NCBI RefSeq assembly: GCF_004214935.1
Contig: NZ_SFCC01000008.1
Location: 186,001-250,000, forward strand
Direction: 5' to 3'
DNA from: Amycolatopsis suaedae
GTDB taxonomy: Bacteria > Actinomycetota > Actinomycetes > Mycobacteriales > Pseudonocardiaceae
Length of the DNA: 64,000 bases
Positions within the stretch are counted from its first letter, which is position 1. Every line of letters begins with the position of its first letter. Under the pieces are notes generated by a model. It worked only from the letters and a program-made list of their open reading frames with translations. It was not told the origin of the DNA and did not search any database. A program made the translations under genes and the position numbers. Below are positions 50,310-61,166 of the stretch, in pieces.

Positions 50310-50753
50310 ATGACCGACCCGTTGCTGCAGCCCACGGTGCGCGACCGGCCCGCCGGTCCGCCGCCGTGGCATTCGCAGTACATCCCGGTCGTCGCGTTCT
50401 TCGGCGGCGCGGCGGCGATGACCGTCGTCGCCCTGCGCAACGGCCGCAGGCTCGGCCTCGACCGGTCCGGCCGCAGGACGATCCTGGTGGCCGGAGCGCT
50501 GACGCTGCTCGCCGAGTTCGCGTTCGCCCTGCTGCTGCCCGCCGCCGCCGACGGGACCGGGATGCGCCTGACGGTCCGGGCTATCTCGGTGCTCGGCTGC
50601 CTGGTGCAGCTGGTCCCGCTGCTCAGGCTCGACCGCCTGCACATGCTGCGTGACGACCCCTACGCGTCGCTGTGGGGTCCGGGCACGCTGGCCGTGCTCA
50701 CCTGCGGCGTGCCCGAGGGCGTGCTGCTCTACCTCGTCTGGACACAGGTATGA
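50310..50753 (+). CDS. Four-helix membrane protein of unknown function
   Basis: 147 residues with about four hydrophobic helices (IPVVAFFGGAAAMTVVAL, ILVAGALTLLAEFAFALLLPAA, AISVLGCLVQLVPLLRL, GTLAVLTCGVPEGVLLYLVW). The ATG follows GAGGGGG. Its stop overlaps the TPR gene by 4 bp. It may anchor the TPR and AAA+ proteins encoded next. No family recognised. Confidence 0.75.
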   Translation: MTDPLLQPTVRDRPAGPPPWHSQYIPVVAFFGGAAAMTVVALRNGRRLGLDRSGRRTILVAGALTLLAEFAFALLLPAAADGTGMRLTVRAISVLGCLVQLVPLLRLDRLHMLRDDPYASLWGPGTLAVLTCGVPEGVLLYLVWTQV

Positions 50754-51604
50754 ACGACCCCGTCGCCACCGCACGGCACTGGCTGGACCTGGGCAGGCAC
50801 GACCAGGCGCTGGCCGCACTCGACCGGCTGTCCGGGGAGGACGCCACCGGCTACCCGGCCGTGTCGCTGCGGGCCACCGCGCTGTGGATGGCCGACCGCA
50901 ACGCCGAGGCCGCCCGGATCGCCGAGCAGGGACTGGCCGTGTACGGGCCGGACCCGGGCCTGCTGTCCGTCCTCGGCGGCGCCTACCGGGAACTCGGCCG
51001 CAGGGAGGCCGCCGAGCGGGCACTGCTCGACGGGCTCGCGCTGGAGCCGGAAAGCACCCAGCTGCTGTGCACCTACGCACACGTGTGCATCGACGTCGGC
51101 CAGCTGGACAAGGCCGCGGCACTGATCGAACGGGCCGCCGCGCTGGAACCGGACGACGCGCAGGTCGCCGCCATACGGACGCTGCACGCCATCGCCTCCG
51201 GCGACATCAGCGGCGCCCAGCGGCTCGGCCGCGAGGCGCTGGCGGCCGACCCGGAGAGCACCACCGCGCGCGGCATGTACGGCGCCGCCGCGGCGGCGGG
51301 CGGCGACGTCGGCCCGGCCTACCAGGCGCTGCGCGGTGCCGCGGCCGACCGGCCGGACAATGCGGCGTTCGTCGAGGCGGCGCTGGACGCCAGGGTCGCG
51401 GCCCATCCGCTGCTGCGGCCGCTGGTGCCACTGCAGCGGCTCGGCCCGCTCAAGGTGTGGCTGGCCGTGATCGTGGTGATCCTCGGCCTGCGCTGGGCCG
51501 GTCTGCTGCCGCTGGCAGGCGCGCTGGGCGCCTGCTGGTTCCTCTTCGCCGTGTACTCCTGGGTCGCGCCACCGCTGGTGCGCAAGTGGTTGAGGCGGCG
51601 CTGA
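50750..51604 (+). CDS. TPR protein with C-terminal membrane anchor
   Basis: 284 residues. Tetratricopeptide repeats span about residues 5-215 (ARHWLDLGRHDQALAALDRL, AYRELGRREAAERALLDGLALEPES, YAHVCIDVGQLDKAAALIERAAALEPDD). Two helices end the protein (VWLAVIVVILGLRWAGLLPLAGALGACWFLFAV region) with a basic tail. It overlaps the membrane gene before it by 4 bp and the AAA+ gene after it by 1 bp, so all three are coupled. Probably an adaptor for the ATPase. Confidence 0.88.
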   Translation: MNDPVATARHWLDLGRHDQALAALDRLSGEDATGYPAVSLRATALWMADRNAEAARIAEQGLAVYGPDPGLLSVLGGAYRELGRREAAERALLDGLALEPESTQLLCTYAHVCIDVGQLDKAAALIERAAALEPDDAQVAAIRTLHAIASGDISGAQRLGREALAADPESTTARGMYGAAAAAGGDVGPAYQALRGAAADRPDNAAFVEAALDARVAAHPLLRPLVPLQRLGPLKVWLAVIVVILGLRWAGLLPLAGALGACWFLFAVYSWVAPPLVRKWLRRR

Positions 51605-52839
51605 TGGACCGGATCGAATCGCTGCGCAGGGCCGTCGCCGCCAGCCCGGCCGACCCGGCACTGCGGCTGATGCTGGCCGAGGAGCTGACCGGCGCGGGGC
51701 GCCGGGCCGAGGCGCTGGCCGAGTACGAGCGCCTGCTGACCGACGACGCGCTGCCGCCGGACACGCTGGTCACGGTGGGCGAGCTGGCCGCGGCCGAGCA
51801 GGCGCTTCCGCTGCTGCGGGCCTGCCTGGAGCGTGCCCGCGAGGCCGGGGTCGTCGAGGGCATCGGCAGGCTGCAGGCACTGGCCGACGACCTGGTGCGG
51901 ATCCGCGTCGCCGCCGACGGCGCCGCACCGGCGGCCGCGGCGGTTCCGGTCGCGCCGGAGACGCTGACGTTCGCCGACGTCGGCGGCATGACCGAGGTCA
52001 AGAAGGTCATCCACCGGATGATCATCCTGCCGCTGTCCCGTCCGGAGCTGTACGCGCGCTACGGCCGCCGGACCGGTGGCGGGGTGCTGCTCTACGGGCC
52101 GCCCGGCTGCGGGAAGACGCTCCTGGCCAGGGGTACCGCCGGTGAGTGCGGGCTGCCGTTCGTCAACGTGCGGATCGAGGACGTCGTCGACCCGTACCTG
52201 GGGATGTCCGAGCAGAACCTGCACACCGCGTTCGAGACCGCCCGCGCGCAGGCGCCGTGTGTGTTGTTCCTCGACGAGCTGGACGGGCTGGCGTTCGCCA
52301 GGCACAAGCACCGCGGCTCGGACGCCCGCAGGCTGGTCGACGTGCTGCTGCAGGAACTGGACGCCATCGGCTCGGACAACGACGGGGTGCTGGTGCTGGC
52401 CGCGACCAACGCGCCGTGGGACGTCGACGAGGCCATGCTGCGGCCCGGCCGGTTCGACCGCGTGCTGTTCGTGCCGCCGCCCGACGAGCCCGCCCGCGCG
52501 GAGATCCTGCGCGTGCTGCTGCGGGAGGTGCCCACGGAGGGCGTCGACCCGGCGGCGCTGGCCGCGCGTACCGCGTTGTTCAGCGGCGCCGACCTGCGGT
52601 CGGTGACCGAGCAGGCGCTGGACGCGGTGATCGAGCAGGCACTGGCGACCGGCACCGAGCCGCCGTTGCGGATGGCCGAGCTGGCCGCCGCGGCCGGCGC
52701 GGTCCGCCCGTCCACTCTGGACTGGCTGACCCGGGCGCGGGCGTACGTGGACTTCGCCAACCAGGCCGAACGCTATGCCGACGTCGCGGCCCACCTGGCC
52801 ACCCGGGAGGTGCGCCGCAGGCTCAGGACCGGAGCGTAG
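51604..52839 (+). CDS. AAA+ ATPase (FtsH/VCP-like module) with TPR-like N-terminus
   Basis: 411 residues. Residues 1-110 are helical repeats like the previous protein ([27 protein letters not shown]). A classic AAA module follows: [14 protein letters not shown], Walker A GPPGCGKT, pore-loop region, Walker [11 protein letters not shown], sensor 1 [10 protein letters not shown], and the arginine finger and sensor 2 ([10 protein letters not shown], then [15 protein letters not shown]). No protease domain is present, so it is an unfoldase or remodeller. Encoded with a membrane-anchored TPR adaptor. Confidence 0.92.
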   Translation: MDRIESLRRAVAASPADPALRLMLAEELTGAGRRAEALAEYERLLTDDALPPDTLVTVGELAAAEQALPLLRACLERAREAGVVEGIGRLQALADDLVRIRVAADGAAPAAAAVPVAPETLTFADVGGMTEVKKVIHRMIILPLSRPELYARYGRRTGGGVLLYGPPGCGKTLLARGTAGECGLPFVNVRIEDVVDPYLGMSEQNLHTAFETARAQAPCVLFLDELDGLAFARHKHRGSDARRLVDVLLQELDAIGSDNDGVLVLAATNAPWDVDEAMLRPGRFDRVLFVPPPDEPARAEILRVLLREVPTEGVDPAALAARTALFSGADLRSVTEQALDAVIEQALATGTEPPLRMAELAAAAGAVRPSTLDWLTRARAYVDFANQAERYADVAAHLATREVRRRLRTGA

Positions 52840-52886
52840 CCGGTGTCACAGGCCGAGCGGCGCTTTCCGCACTAGGCTGGCGCCTC

Positions 52887-54502
<1,616 letters not shown>

Positions 54503-54506
<4 letters not shown>

Positions 54507-54733
54507 GCGGCGAAGAGCAGCCCCTGCTGCGGGTGGTCCGCGGCAACCCGGACGACGTCGAACTGGCGGCGCTGACGGCCGTCGTGGCGGCCGCGGCGGC
54601 CGGGGAGGCTTCTGCCGCGAACGGTCCGGCGCGGCCCCGGCCGACCTCCCGGTGGGCCGACCGCGCGGCCAACCTGCGCCAGCCGCCGCACCCGGGCCCC
54701 GGTGCCTGGCGCGCCTCCGCCCTGCCCCGCTGA
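54503..54733 (+). CDS. Acyl-CoA carboxylase epsilon subunit
   Basis: A 76-residue actinobacterial epsilon subunit. It begins [23 protein letters not shown] and ends [24 protein letters not shown], both diagnostic of AccE. It stabilises the alpha-beta carboxylase complex. The Ala/Pro middle is variable. Overlaps the beta subunit gene by ATGA. Confidence 0.92.
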
Positions 54734-54760
54734 CCCGCGCCCGGCCGTCTCGCACCAGAA

Positions 54761-54813
54761 CACGTGAAGGCCACCTTCATTACGTCAGCCGTGGTGAAGG
54801 TGGCCTTCACGTG
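54761..54813. repeat. Triloop palindromic repeat, copy A2
   Basis: CACGTGAAGGCCACCTTCA and its exact 19-bp reverse complement flank a 15-bp loop TTACGTCAGCCGTGG. The loop differs from that of the copy at 42964 at only three positions. Each arm is itself a hairpin with triloop CCA or TGG. It starts 28 bp after the epsilon gene and may end the carboxylase operon transcript. Confidence 0.75.
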
Positions 54814-54885
54814 CTTTGGTGACCCGCTGGCTGCCGTCTTTAGCCCGCTAAAGCCGCTTTCGTCCCGGTCGTCACGCTCGACGGC

Positions 54886-54909
54886 GGACTAGTCGGCTCG
54901 GTATAGTCC
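54886..54909. promoter_or_regulatory. Possible PadR operator
   Basis: GGACTA and TAGTCC form a 6-bp inverted repeat spaced by 12 bp, inside the 134-bp gap before the PadR gene and 38 bp from its start. PadR proteins usually repress their own operon. TATAGT overlaps the right arm and could be the -10. Confidence 0.4.
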
Positions 54910-54947
54910 ATGTGGAATAAACCGCACGGAACTACCGGAGGCCCGGC

Positions 54948-55523
54948 TTGGCCAGGATCACCCCGCTCGCCCTCGCGGTGATGGAGCTGCTGCACGAACG
55001 GCCCATGCACCCGTACGAGATGGTCCAGCTGATGCGCGAGCGGCACGTCGACACCCGGGTCAAGCTCAAGGCCGGCTCGCTCTACCACACGGTCGAGCGG
55101 CTGGTGGCCGCCGAACTCGTCGAGGTCGTCGACACCCAGCGCGAGGGCAGGCGACCCGAGCGCACCGTCTACGGCCTGACCGAAGCCGGCCGCGACGTCT
55201 ACATCCAGCGCGCCCGCGAACTCGTCGCCACCGTCGCCGACGAGCGTCCCGACTACCTCTCCGGCCTCGCCGTTCTCGACGACCTGGGCCCCAAGGCCGC
55301 GCTCGCCGAGCTGACCAGGCGCATCACCCAGCTCAAGTCCATGGTCGCCGCCGACGAGGTGGTCCTGGAACGCCTGCACGAGAAGGGCACACCGGACATC
55401 TACTGGCTCGACTGGCGCTACCTCACCGCGCACCGGCGCTTCGAGCTGGAGTGGACCGAGCGGCTGCGGGACGACCTCGAATCCGGGCGGATCCCCTTCC
55501 AGCACCCACCGAAAGACGACTGA
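54948..55523 (+). CDS. PadR family transcriptional regulator
   Basis: 191 residues with the PadR winged helix (TPLALAVMELLHERPMHPYEMVQLM, then KLKAGSLYHTVERLVAAELVE and GRRPERTVYGLTEAGRD) and the C-terminal dimerisation helices typical of the Vir-type, longer PadR class. The start is TTG with ACCGGAGG 7 nt upstream. It is followed after 2 bp by an exporter gene, the usual PadR-efflux arrangement, so it likely represses that pump until a drug binds. Confidence 0.92.
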   Translation: MARITPLALAVMELLHERPMHPYEMVQLMRERHVDTRVKLKAGSLYHTVERLVAAELVEVVDTQREGRRPERTVYGLTEAGRDVYIQRARELVATVADERPDYLSGLAVLDDLGPKAALAELTRRITQLKSMVAADEVVLERLHEKGTPDIYWLDWRYLTAHRRFELEWTERLRDDLESGRIPFQHPPKDD

Positions 55524-55525
55524 CA

Positions 55526-57142
55526 ATGACGAAGACCCGCAGCCCGTGGGCCGCGCTTCTGGCGCTGTGCCTGGGCTTTTTCATGATCCTGCTGGACACC
55601 ACGATCGTCTCGATCGCGATTCCGGCCATGCTGACCGAACTGAGAGCCGGCCTGACGGCCGTGGTCTGGGTGACCAGCGTCTACCTGCTGACCTACGCCG
55701 TCCCGATGCTGCTGACCGGCAGGCTCGGCGACCGCTTCGGCCCGAAACGCGTGTTCCTCGCCGGGCTCGCCGTGTTCACCCTCGCCTCGCTCTGGTGCGG
55801 GCTGGCCGGCTCGATCGAGCAGCTCATCGCCGCGCGGGCGGTACAGGGGCTCGGCGCCGCGCTGATGACCCCGCAGACGCTGGCGTTCATCACCCACCTG
55901 TTCCCGCCCGACCGGCGTGGCCAGGCCATGGGCGCCTGGGGCGGCGTCGCCGGGCTGGCCACCATCACCGGCCCGCTGCTGGGCGGTGTACTGGTCGATC
56001 ACCTCGGCTGGGAGTGGATCTTCTTCGTCAACGTCCCGATCGGCGTCCTCGCCGTGGCGCTGACGCTCTGGCTGGTCCCGGACTGGCAGCCCCGGCACGC
56101 CCACCGGTTCGACGTCCCCGGCGTGCTGCTCTCGGCCGCCGGACTCGGCCTGCTGGTCTTCGGGATCCAGAACGGCCAGCACTACGACTGGGGCCCGGTG
56201 CTCGGCCCGGTCACCGTCCCGCACCTGATCATCGCGGGTGTCGTGCTGCTGGTGGTGTTCGTGCTCCGGCAGCGGGTCGCGGCCGAACCGCTGACGCCGC
56301 TGCGGCTGTTCACCAACCGGACGTTCGCGGCGGGCACGTTCACCTCGATGACCGTCGGGTTCGCCATGACGGCCATGTTCATCCCGCTCGTGGTGTACCT
56401 GCAGTCGGCCAAGGGCCTGTCCCCCACGATGGCCGGCCTGGTGACGACGCCGATGTGCCTGATGCAGGGGCTGGTCGCGCCGTTCGTCGGCAAGCTGTCC
56501 GACCGGCTGCCCGCGCGGTACCCGCTGGTGTTCGGCCTGCTGGCACTGGCAGGCGGGCTGGCCTGGACGGCGGTGTGGGCCGGTGCGGGCACCAGCCCGT
56601 GGACGCTGATGATCCCGCTGGTGCTGTGCGGCGTGGGGATCGGCTCGATCTTCGGCCCGATGAGCAACGCGACGATGGGCGCGGCACCGCGGGAGCTGAC
56701 CGGCTCGGCGTCGGGCGTCTACAACACCGTCCGCCAGGTCGGCGGGGTGCTCGGCAGCGCGAGCGTCGGGGTCCTGCTGTCCGCGAGCGTCACGTCGTCG
56801 GTAGCTCAGCGGGCGAGCGAGGCCGCCGCGGCACTGCCCGCGCAGGAGCGTCAGCCGTTCGTCGACGCCGTCGCGGGCTCGGTCAGCGGCGGCGGGGAGT
56901 TCGGCTTCGACGCCGCCCCGCACGCGGCATTGCCGCCGGGCACCGAGGGACTGGTCCAGCAGGTGCTCCACAGTGGACTGTCCGACGCCGCCGGGGTGTC
57001 GATCCTGCTGCCCGCGGGGGTGTTGCTGGCCGGTGTGGTGGCCGCGCTGTTCATGCGGTCACCGAGGGTGGCCCGGGGCACCGCCGCCGCCGTTGGCGCC
57101 CCGGGCCACGATCTCGAAGCCGCGGCTCAGCGCCGCGGGTAG
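55526..57142 (+). CDS. DHA2-type (EmrB/QacA) multidrug MFS exporter
   Basis: 538 residues, 14 helices. Motifs: FFMILLDTTIVSIAIPAM (D1 motif LD-x-TIV), GRLGDRFGPKRVFL, RAVQGLGAALMTPQTLAFI and the motif-C-like GPLLGGVLVDHLGWEWIFFVNVPIG. A periplasmic loop lies near the end. Proton-driven drug export. Co-transcribed with PadR, 2 bp apart, and overlapping the convergent GH3 gene by 16 bp. Confidence 0.94.
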   Translation: MTKTRSPWAALLALCLGFFMILLDTTIVSIAIPAMLTELRAGLTAVVWVTSVYLLTYAVPMLLTGRLGDRFGPKRVFLAGLAVFTLASLWCGLAGSIEQLIAARAVQGLGAALMTPQTLAFITHLFPPDRRGQAMGAWGGVAGLATITGPLLGGVLVDHLGWEWIFFVNVPIGVLAVALTLWLVPDWQPRHAHRFDVPGVLLSAAGLGLLVFGIQNGQHYDWGPVLGPVTVPHLIIAGVVLLVVFVLRQRVAAEPLTPLRLFTNRTFAAGTFTSMTVGFAMTAMFIPLVVYLQSAKGLSPTMAGLVTTPMCLMQGLVAPFVGKLSDRLPARYPLVFGLLALAGGLAWTAVWAGAGTSPWTLMIPLVLCGVGIGSIFGPMSNATMGAAPRELTGSASGVYNTVRQVGGVLGSASVGVLLSASVTSSVAQRASEAAAALPAQERQPFVDAVAGSVSGGGEFGFDAAPHAALPPGTEGLVQQVLHSGLSDAAGVSILLPAGVLLAGVVAALFMRSPRVARGTAAAVGAPGHDLEAAAQRRG

Positions 57143-58986
57143 GTCAGGCCGAAGCCGTAGGGGAACAACGCCTTCTTGCCGTCACCCGCGTTGATCGGGT
57201 GCTGACCGAAGTCGGCGGCCCAGGTGAAGGTGAGCTTGCCGGTGGGCTTGCGGTCACCGAACAGGACGTCGGCGACGCCTGCCCCCTCCGAACCGGGCAG
57301 CCAGGCGGCGACCAGCGCGTTCCAGCCGGGCAGTTCCTTGGTGATGTCGAGCTGCCTGCCGGACACGGTGACCACCACGAACGGCACGCCGGACGCCTTC
57401 ACCTTGGCCAGGGTGGCCTGGTCCTCCGCGTCGAGGGCCAGGCTATCCGGCCGGTCGCCGAACATCTCGGCGTACGGCTTCTCGCCCACCACGACGACCG
57501 CCGCGTCGTAGCCGCCGTCGATGCCGTCGGCCTCGCGGTCGTAGTCGACCTTCGCCGACGCACCGCCGACCTGCCGGATGCCCTCCAGGATCGTGGTACC
57601 CGGGATGGTCGGGCCGCTCGCGCCCTGCCAGCTGATCGTCCAGCCGCCCGCCTGGTTGCCCATGTCGTCGGCGTTCTTGCCCGCCACGAAGATCCTGCCG
57701 CTCTTTTTCAGCGGCAGAACGCCGTCGTTCTTCAACAGCACCTGCGACTTGCCGACGGCCTCCCTGGCCAGCGCGCGGTGTTCCGTACTACCGACGCTGG
57801 GCAGCAGCGACCGGTCGGTGTAGGGCCGCTCGAACAGCCCCAGCTCGAACTTCTTGGTCAGGATCCGCCGGTTCGCGTCGTCGATGCGGGACATCGGGAC
57901 CTGGCCGGAGTCGACGGCCGCCCGCAGGTACTTGATGAACGTCGCCGCGTTCTGCGGGACCATGAACAGGTCGATGCCCGCGGTGACCGACTGCCGCACC
58001 TCCTCCGGGGTGAAGCCCTGCTGGCCGTCGATCTTGTCGACGCCCTCCCAGTCGGAGACGACGATGCCGGAGAAGCGCAGCTCCTTCTTCAGCACGTCGG
58101 TGATCAGATAGCGGTGCGCGTGCATCTTGGCGCCGTTCCAGCTGCTGTAGGAGATCATCACCGACCCGGCGCCGCGGCGGACGGCCTCGCGGAAGGGCGG
58201 CAGGTGGACGCGGCGCAGTTCCTGCTCGCTGATCTCGGTGTTGCCCTGGTCGTCGCCCCCGGTGGTGCCGCCGTCGCCGACGTAGTGCTTCGCGGTGGCC
58301 AGCACCGAGGTGCGCTGGTTGAGCGACCGGCCCTGCAGGCCGTTGATGACCGTGGTGTTGGCGGAAGCGTCGCCCGGCAGTTCGCCGAACGACTCGTAGG
58401 TGCGGCCCCATCGGTCGTCGCGGGCCACGCACAGACACGGCGCGAAGTTCCAGTCCAGCCCGGTGGCCGCGACCTCCTTCGCCGTGGCCGCGCCGATGCG
58501 CTCGACCATCCTCGGGTCGTGAGCCGCGCCGAGGCCGACGTTGTGCGGGAAAACCGTGGCGCCGTAGACGTTGTTGTGCCCGTGCACCGCGTCGACGCCG
58601 TAGATGATCGGAATGCCCAGCGGCGTGGCGGTGGCCGCGCGCTGGTAGCCGTCGTACATGTTCGCCCAGGACTCCGGCGTGTTCGGCGTCGGCGCCGAGC
58701 CGCCGCCGGACAGGATCGAGCCGAGTCGCAGCTCGGCGGCCTGCTGCGGGGTGACGGCACCCCGCTCGGACTGGATCATCTGGCCGATCTTGTCGTCCAG
58801 GCTCATCCGGTCCATCAGGTCGCCCACCCGTAGCTGCACGGGCAGGTAGGGGTTCTTGTACAGCGGCCACCAGCTCGACTCGGCGGCTGAGGCGGCGGGT
58901 GCGGCGATGCCTGCGGCGAGGGCGCCGGCGAGGAGGACGGTGGCCGCTTTCCGGGACAAACCCGGAACGCGGAGGCGTAGCGACAT
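57127..58986 (-). CDS. Secreted glycoside hydrolase family 3 beta-glucosidase/exo-glucanase
   Basis: 619 residues. A signal peptide (KAATVLLAGALAAGIAAPAASA) is followed by the GH3 barrel (RMSLDDKIGQMIQSERGAV, VDAVHGHNNVYGATVFPHNVGLG, AKHYVGDGGTTGGDDQGNTEI) and the catalytic nucleophile in VVSDWEGVD; a C-terminal GH3_C domain follows (PYAEMFGDRPDS, VAAWLPGSEGAGVADVLFG). It resembles barley-type exo-beta-glucanases more than intracellular beta-glucosidases. ATG 58986 follows GGAGGT. Released glucose would be taken up by other loci. Confidence 0.93.
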   Translation of the reverse strand: MSLRLRVPGLSRKAATVLLAGALAAGIAAPAASAAESSWWPLYKNPYLPVQLRVGDLMDRMSLDDKIGQMIQSERGAVTPQQAAELRLGSILSGGGSAPTPNTPESWANMYDGYQRAATATPLGIPIIYGVDAVHGHNNVYGATVFPHNVGLGAAHDPRMVERIGAATAKEVAATGLDWNFAPCLCVARDDRWGRTYESFGELPGDASANTTVINGLQGRSLNQRTSVLATAKHYVGDGGTTGGDDQGNTEISEQELRRVHLPPFREAVRRGAGSVMISYSSWNGAKMHAHRYLITDVLKKELRFSGIVVSDWEGVDKIDGQQGFTPEEVRQSVTAGIDLFMVPQNAATFIKYLRAAVDSGQVPMSRIDDANRRILTKKFELGLFERPYTDRSLLPSVGSTEHRALAREAVGKSQVLLKNDGVLPLKKSGRIFVAGKNADDMGNQAGGWTISWQGASGPTIPGTTILEGIRQVGGASAKVDYDREADGIDGGYDAAVVVVGEKPYAEMFGDRPDSLALDAEDQATLAKVKASGVPFVVVTVSGRQLDITKELPGWNALVAAWLPGSEGAGVADVLFGDRKPTGKLTFTWAADFGQHPINAGDGKKALFPYGFGLTYPRR

Positions 58987-59013
58987 CGGGGACCTCCGGG
59001 TGCGAAACGGATA

Positions 59014-59030
59014 TGTTGCGCGCCACAACA
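59014..59030. promoter_or_regulatory. Possible operator upstream of GH3 gene
   Basis: TGTTG and CAACA are 5-bp arms spaced by 7 bp, 28 bp upstream of the GH3 start. Sites of this general form are bound by LacI- or TetR-type sugar regulators, but no regulator gene is adjacent, so the assignment is weak. Confidence 0.3.
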
Positions 59031-59107
59031 AAGTAGGCGCCCGAACGCCGTGAGTCAGGTCACAATCACATAACTCCGCCCGCGATGTGCCGTGAGCAGG
59101 TGGCTTC

Positions 59108-59113
59108 TAGGGT
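59108..59113 (+). promoter_or_regulatory. Leaderless -10 box of maf
   Basis: TAGGGT ends six bases before the ATG at 59120; no Shine-Dalgarno sequence lies between. Confidence 0.4.
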
Positions 59114-59119
59114 CGGCGC

Positions 59120-59737
59120 ATGAAGTTCGTGCTCGCCTCCGCCTCGCCCGCCCGCCTCGCCGTGCTGCGTGCCGCCGGGATCGACGCCAGCGTCGTCGTG
59201 TCCGGCGTCGACGAGGACGCCGTGGCCGCCTCGCTGTCCGACCCGTCCCCCGCCGAGCTGGTGACCGAGCTGGCCAAGGCCAAGGCGAACGCCGTCGCGG
59301 GCGAGATCACCGGCGACGCGGTCGTCGTCGGCTGCGACTCGATGCTGTCCATCGGCGGCGACGTGGTCGGCAAGCCGGGCACGCCGGAGGTCGCCCGTAA
59401 GCGCTGGGCGGCGATGGCGGGCGGCAGCGGCGAACTGCTCACCGGCCACGCGGTGATCCGGCTCGGCGCGAGCCCCGCGACGGCGGCGGGCTGCCGGGCC
59501 ACGACCGTCCGGTTCGCCTCCCCGAGCGAGGACGAGCTGGAGACCTACCTGGCCACCGGCGAGCCGCTGGCCGTCGCGGGGGCGTTCACGCTCGACGGGC
59601 TGGGCGGCTGGTTCGTCGAGGGGGTGGACGGCGATCCGTCCAGCGTGATCGGGATCAGCCTGCCGCTGACCCGGCAACTGTTGGCGCAGGTCGGACTGTC
59701 GGTGACCGACTTCTGGCGCACGGATCCCACTCTCTGA
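59120..59737 (+). CDS. maf: Maf-family nucleoside triphosphate pyrophosphatase
   Basis: 205 residues. It starts with the Maf signature FVLASASPARLAVLRAAGI, then ELAKAKANAV, the catalytic VVVGCDSMLSI (Asp) and GKPGTPEVARKRW, and ends with GDPSSVIGISLPL. Maf proteins hydrolyse non-canonical NTPs or dTTP/UTP to the monophosphate. Located between acyl-CoA carboxylase genes as in mycobacteria (Rv3282). A leaderless -10 precedes it. Confidence 0.94.
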   Translation: MKFVLASASPARLAVLRAAGIDASVVVSGVDEDAVAASLSDPSPAELVTELAKAKANAVAGEITGDAVVVGCDSMLSIGGDVVGKPGTPEVARKRWAAMAGGSGELLTGHAVIRLGASPATAAGCRATTVRFASPSEDELETYLATGEPLAVAGAFTLDGLGGWFVEGVDGDPSSVIGISLPLTRQLLAQVGLSVTDFWRTDPTL

Positions 59738-59837
59738 GAGTCGTCCCACACGATCGGGGGATGCGGAAGAGTCTCGTCGCGCCGAGTGTTGATCTGCTCG
59801 GCACAAGACAAATCCTGCACCCCCTTCGGAGCGAGCC

Positions 59838-61166
59838 GTGTCTTTCGTACGGACCTACAGCAAGCCGGGAGTGTTCGCCGGGGCGGTCCTCGGCGCGCTC
59901 GTGGTCGGCGCCGTCCTCGGCATCGTCGCCAGGACCACCGGCGCCTCCTGGCTGACCACCACCCTCGACCAGATCGGCACGGTGTTCACCACCCTGCTGC
60001 AGATCGCGGTCATCCCGCTGGTGTTCACCGCGATCGTGGTGGGCATCAACAGCCTGCGAAACCTCGGTGGCGGCAAAACCGCCGCCCGGCTGGGGGGCAA
60101 AACCGTTCTCTGGTTCGCCACCACATCGTTCATCGCCGTGCTGATCGGCATCGCCATCGGCAAGATCGTCAACCCGGGCAGCGGCGGGGTCGCGGCCGAG
60201 GCGACCGCACGCAACACGCAGCGGGCGGCCGAGGCCACCGGCGGGTCGTGGACGGCGTTCATCGAGGGGCTGCTGCCGCAGAACTTCGTCGCCGCCTTCG
60301 CCGAGGGCGAGACCCTGCAGGTGCTGTTCCTCGCCATCCTGTTCGGCGCCGCCGCCTACAGCCTCGGTGACCGCGCCAAGCCGTTCGTCGACCTGGCCGA
60401 GAGCCTGTTCGAGATCGTCCAGCGCTACCTCGGCTGGATCGTCCGGCTGGCCCCGATCGGCGTGCTCGGCCTGATCGGCGCCGCCGTCGCGCAGTACGGC
60501 GACGCCCTGTTCGGCGCGCTCGCCTGGCTGACCGGCGCGGTGTGGATCGGCAGCGCGCTGGTGCTGTTCGTGGTCTACCCGATCCTGCTGAAGTTCGTCG
60601 CCAAGATCTCCCCCGCCCGCTTCTTCGGTAAGGCGTGGACGGCGATCCAGTTCGCGTTCGTGTCCCAGTCCTCGGCCGCGACCCTGCCGCTGACCAGGCA
60701 GTCCGCGGTGAACCTCGGGGTCAACCCCGGCTACGCGGCGTTCGCCACCCCGCTGGCCAGCGCCACCAAGATGGACGGCTGCGCCGCGGTGTTCCCGGCC
60801 ATCGGCGCGATCTTCATCGCCAACATCTCCGGCGTGACGCTGAGCATCTGGCAGTACGTCGGCATCGTGTTCGTGGCGATCTTCGGCGCGCTGGCCACGG
60901 CCGGGACCACCGGCTGGCTCACCGCGCTGACGCTGACCACCGGCCTGATCGGTCTCGCCCCGCAGCAGGTCGCGCTGGGGCTGGCGCTGATCTACTCGGT
61001 CAACCCGATCATGGACATGGCCCGCACCGCCACCAACGTGGCCGGGCAGATCGTGGTTCCGGCGATCGTCGCCCGCGGTGAGGGCCTGCTCGACGACGAC
61101 GTCCTGCGGACCCCGAGCGCCCCGCCGCTGCTCAGCGACACCGGCGCGAAGCCGCAGCTCGCCTGA
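59838..61166 (+). CDS. Dicarboxylate/amino acid:cation symporter (DAACS, GltP/DctA-like)
   Basis: 442 residues with about eight helices and two re-entrant loops. FAFVSQSSAATLPLTRQSAV is the serine-rich HP1 loop, ATKMDGCAAVFPAIGAIFIAN holds the NMDGT-like cation site (here KMDGC), and SVNPIMDMARTATNVAGQ contains the substrate-binding DMxRTxxN motif. It imports aspartate, glutamate or C4-dicarboxylates with Na+ or H+. It ends one base before the stop of the convergent hypothetical gene. Confidence 0.93.
   Translation: MSFVRTYSKPGVFAGAVLGALVVGAVLGIVARTTGASWLTTTLDQIGTVFTTLLQIAVIPLVFTAIVVGINSLRNLGGGKTAARLGGKTVLWFATTSFIAVLIGIAIGKIVNPGSGGVAAEATARNTQRAAEATGGSWTAFIEGLLPQNFVAAFAEGETLQVLFLAILFGAAAYSLGDRAKPFVDLAESLFEIVQRYLGWIVRLAPIGVLGLIGAAVAQYGDALFGALAWLTGAVWIGSALVLFVVYPILLKFVAKISPARFFGKAWTAIQFAFVSQSSAATLPLTRQSAVNLGVNPGYAAFATPLASATKMDGCAAVFPAIGAIFIANISGVTLSIWQYVGIVFVAIFGALATAGTTGWLTALTLTTGLIGLAPQQVALGLALIYSVNPIMDMARTATNVAGQIVVPAIVARGEGLLDDDVLRTPSAPPLLSDTGAKPQLA

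Noticed and set aside
55546..58833. A 1095-codon plus-strand frame through the MFS exporter and GH3 genes
   Set aside because: It is out of frame with the exporter and antisense to the GH3 enzyme, both of which have full motifs; the translation is repetitive Arg/Ala/Gly.
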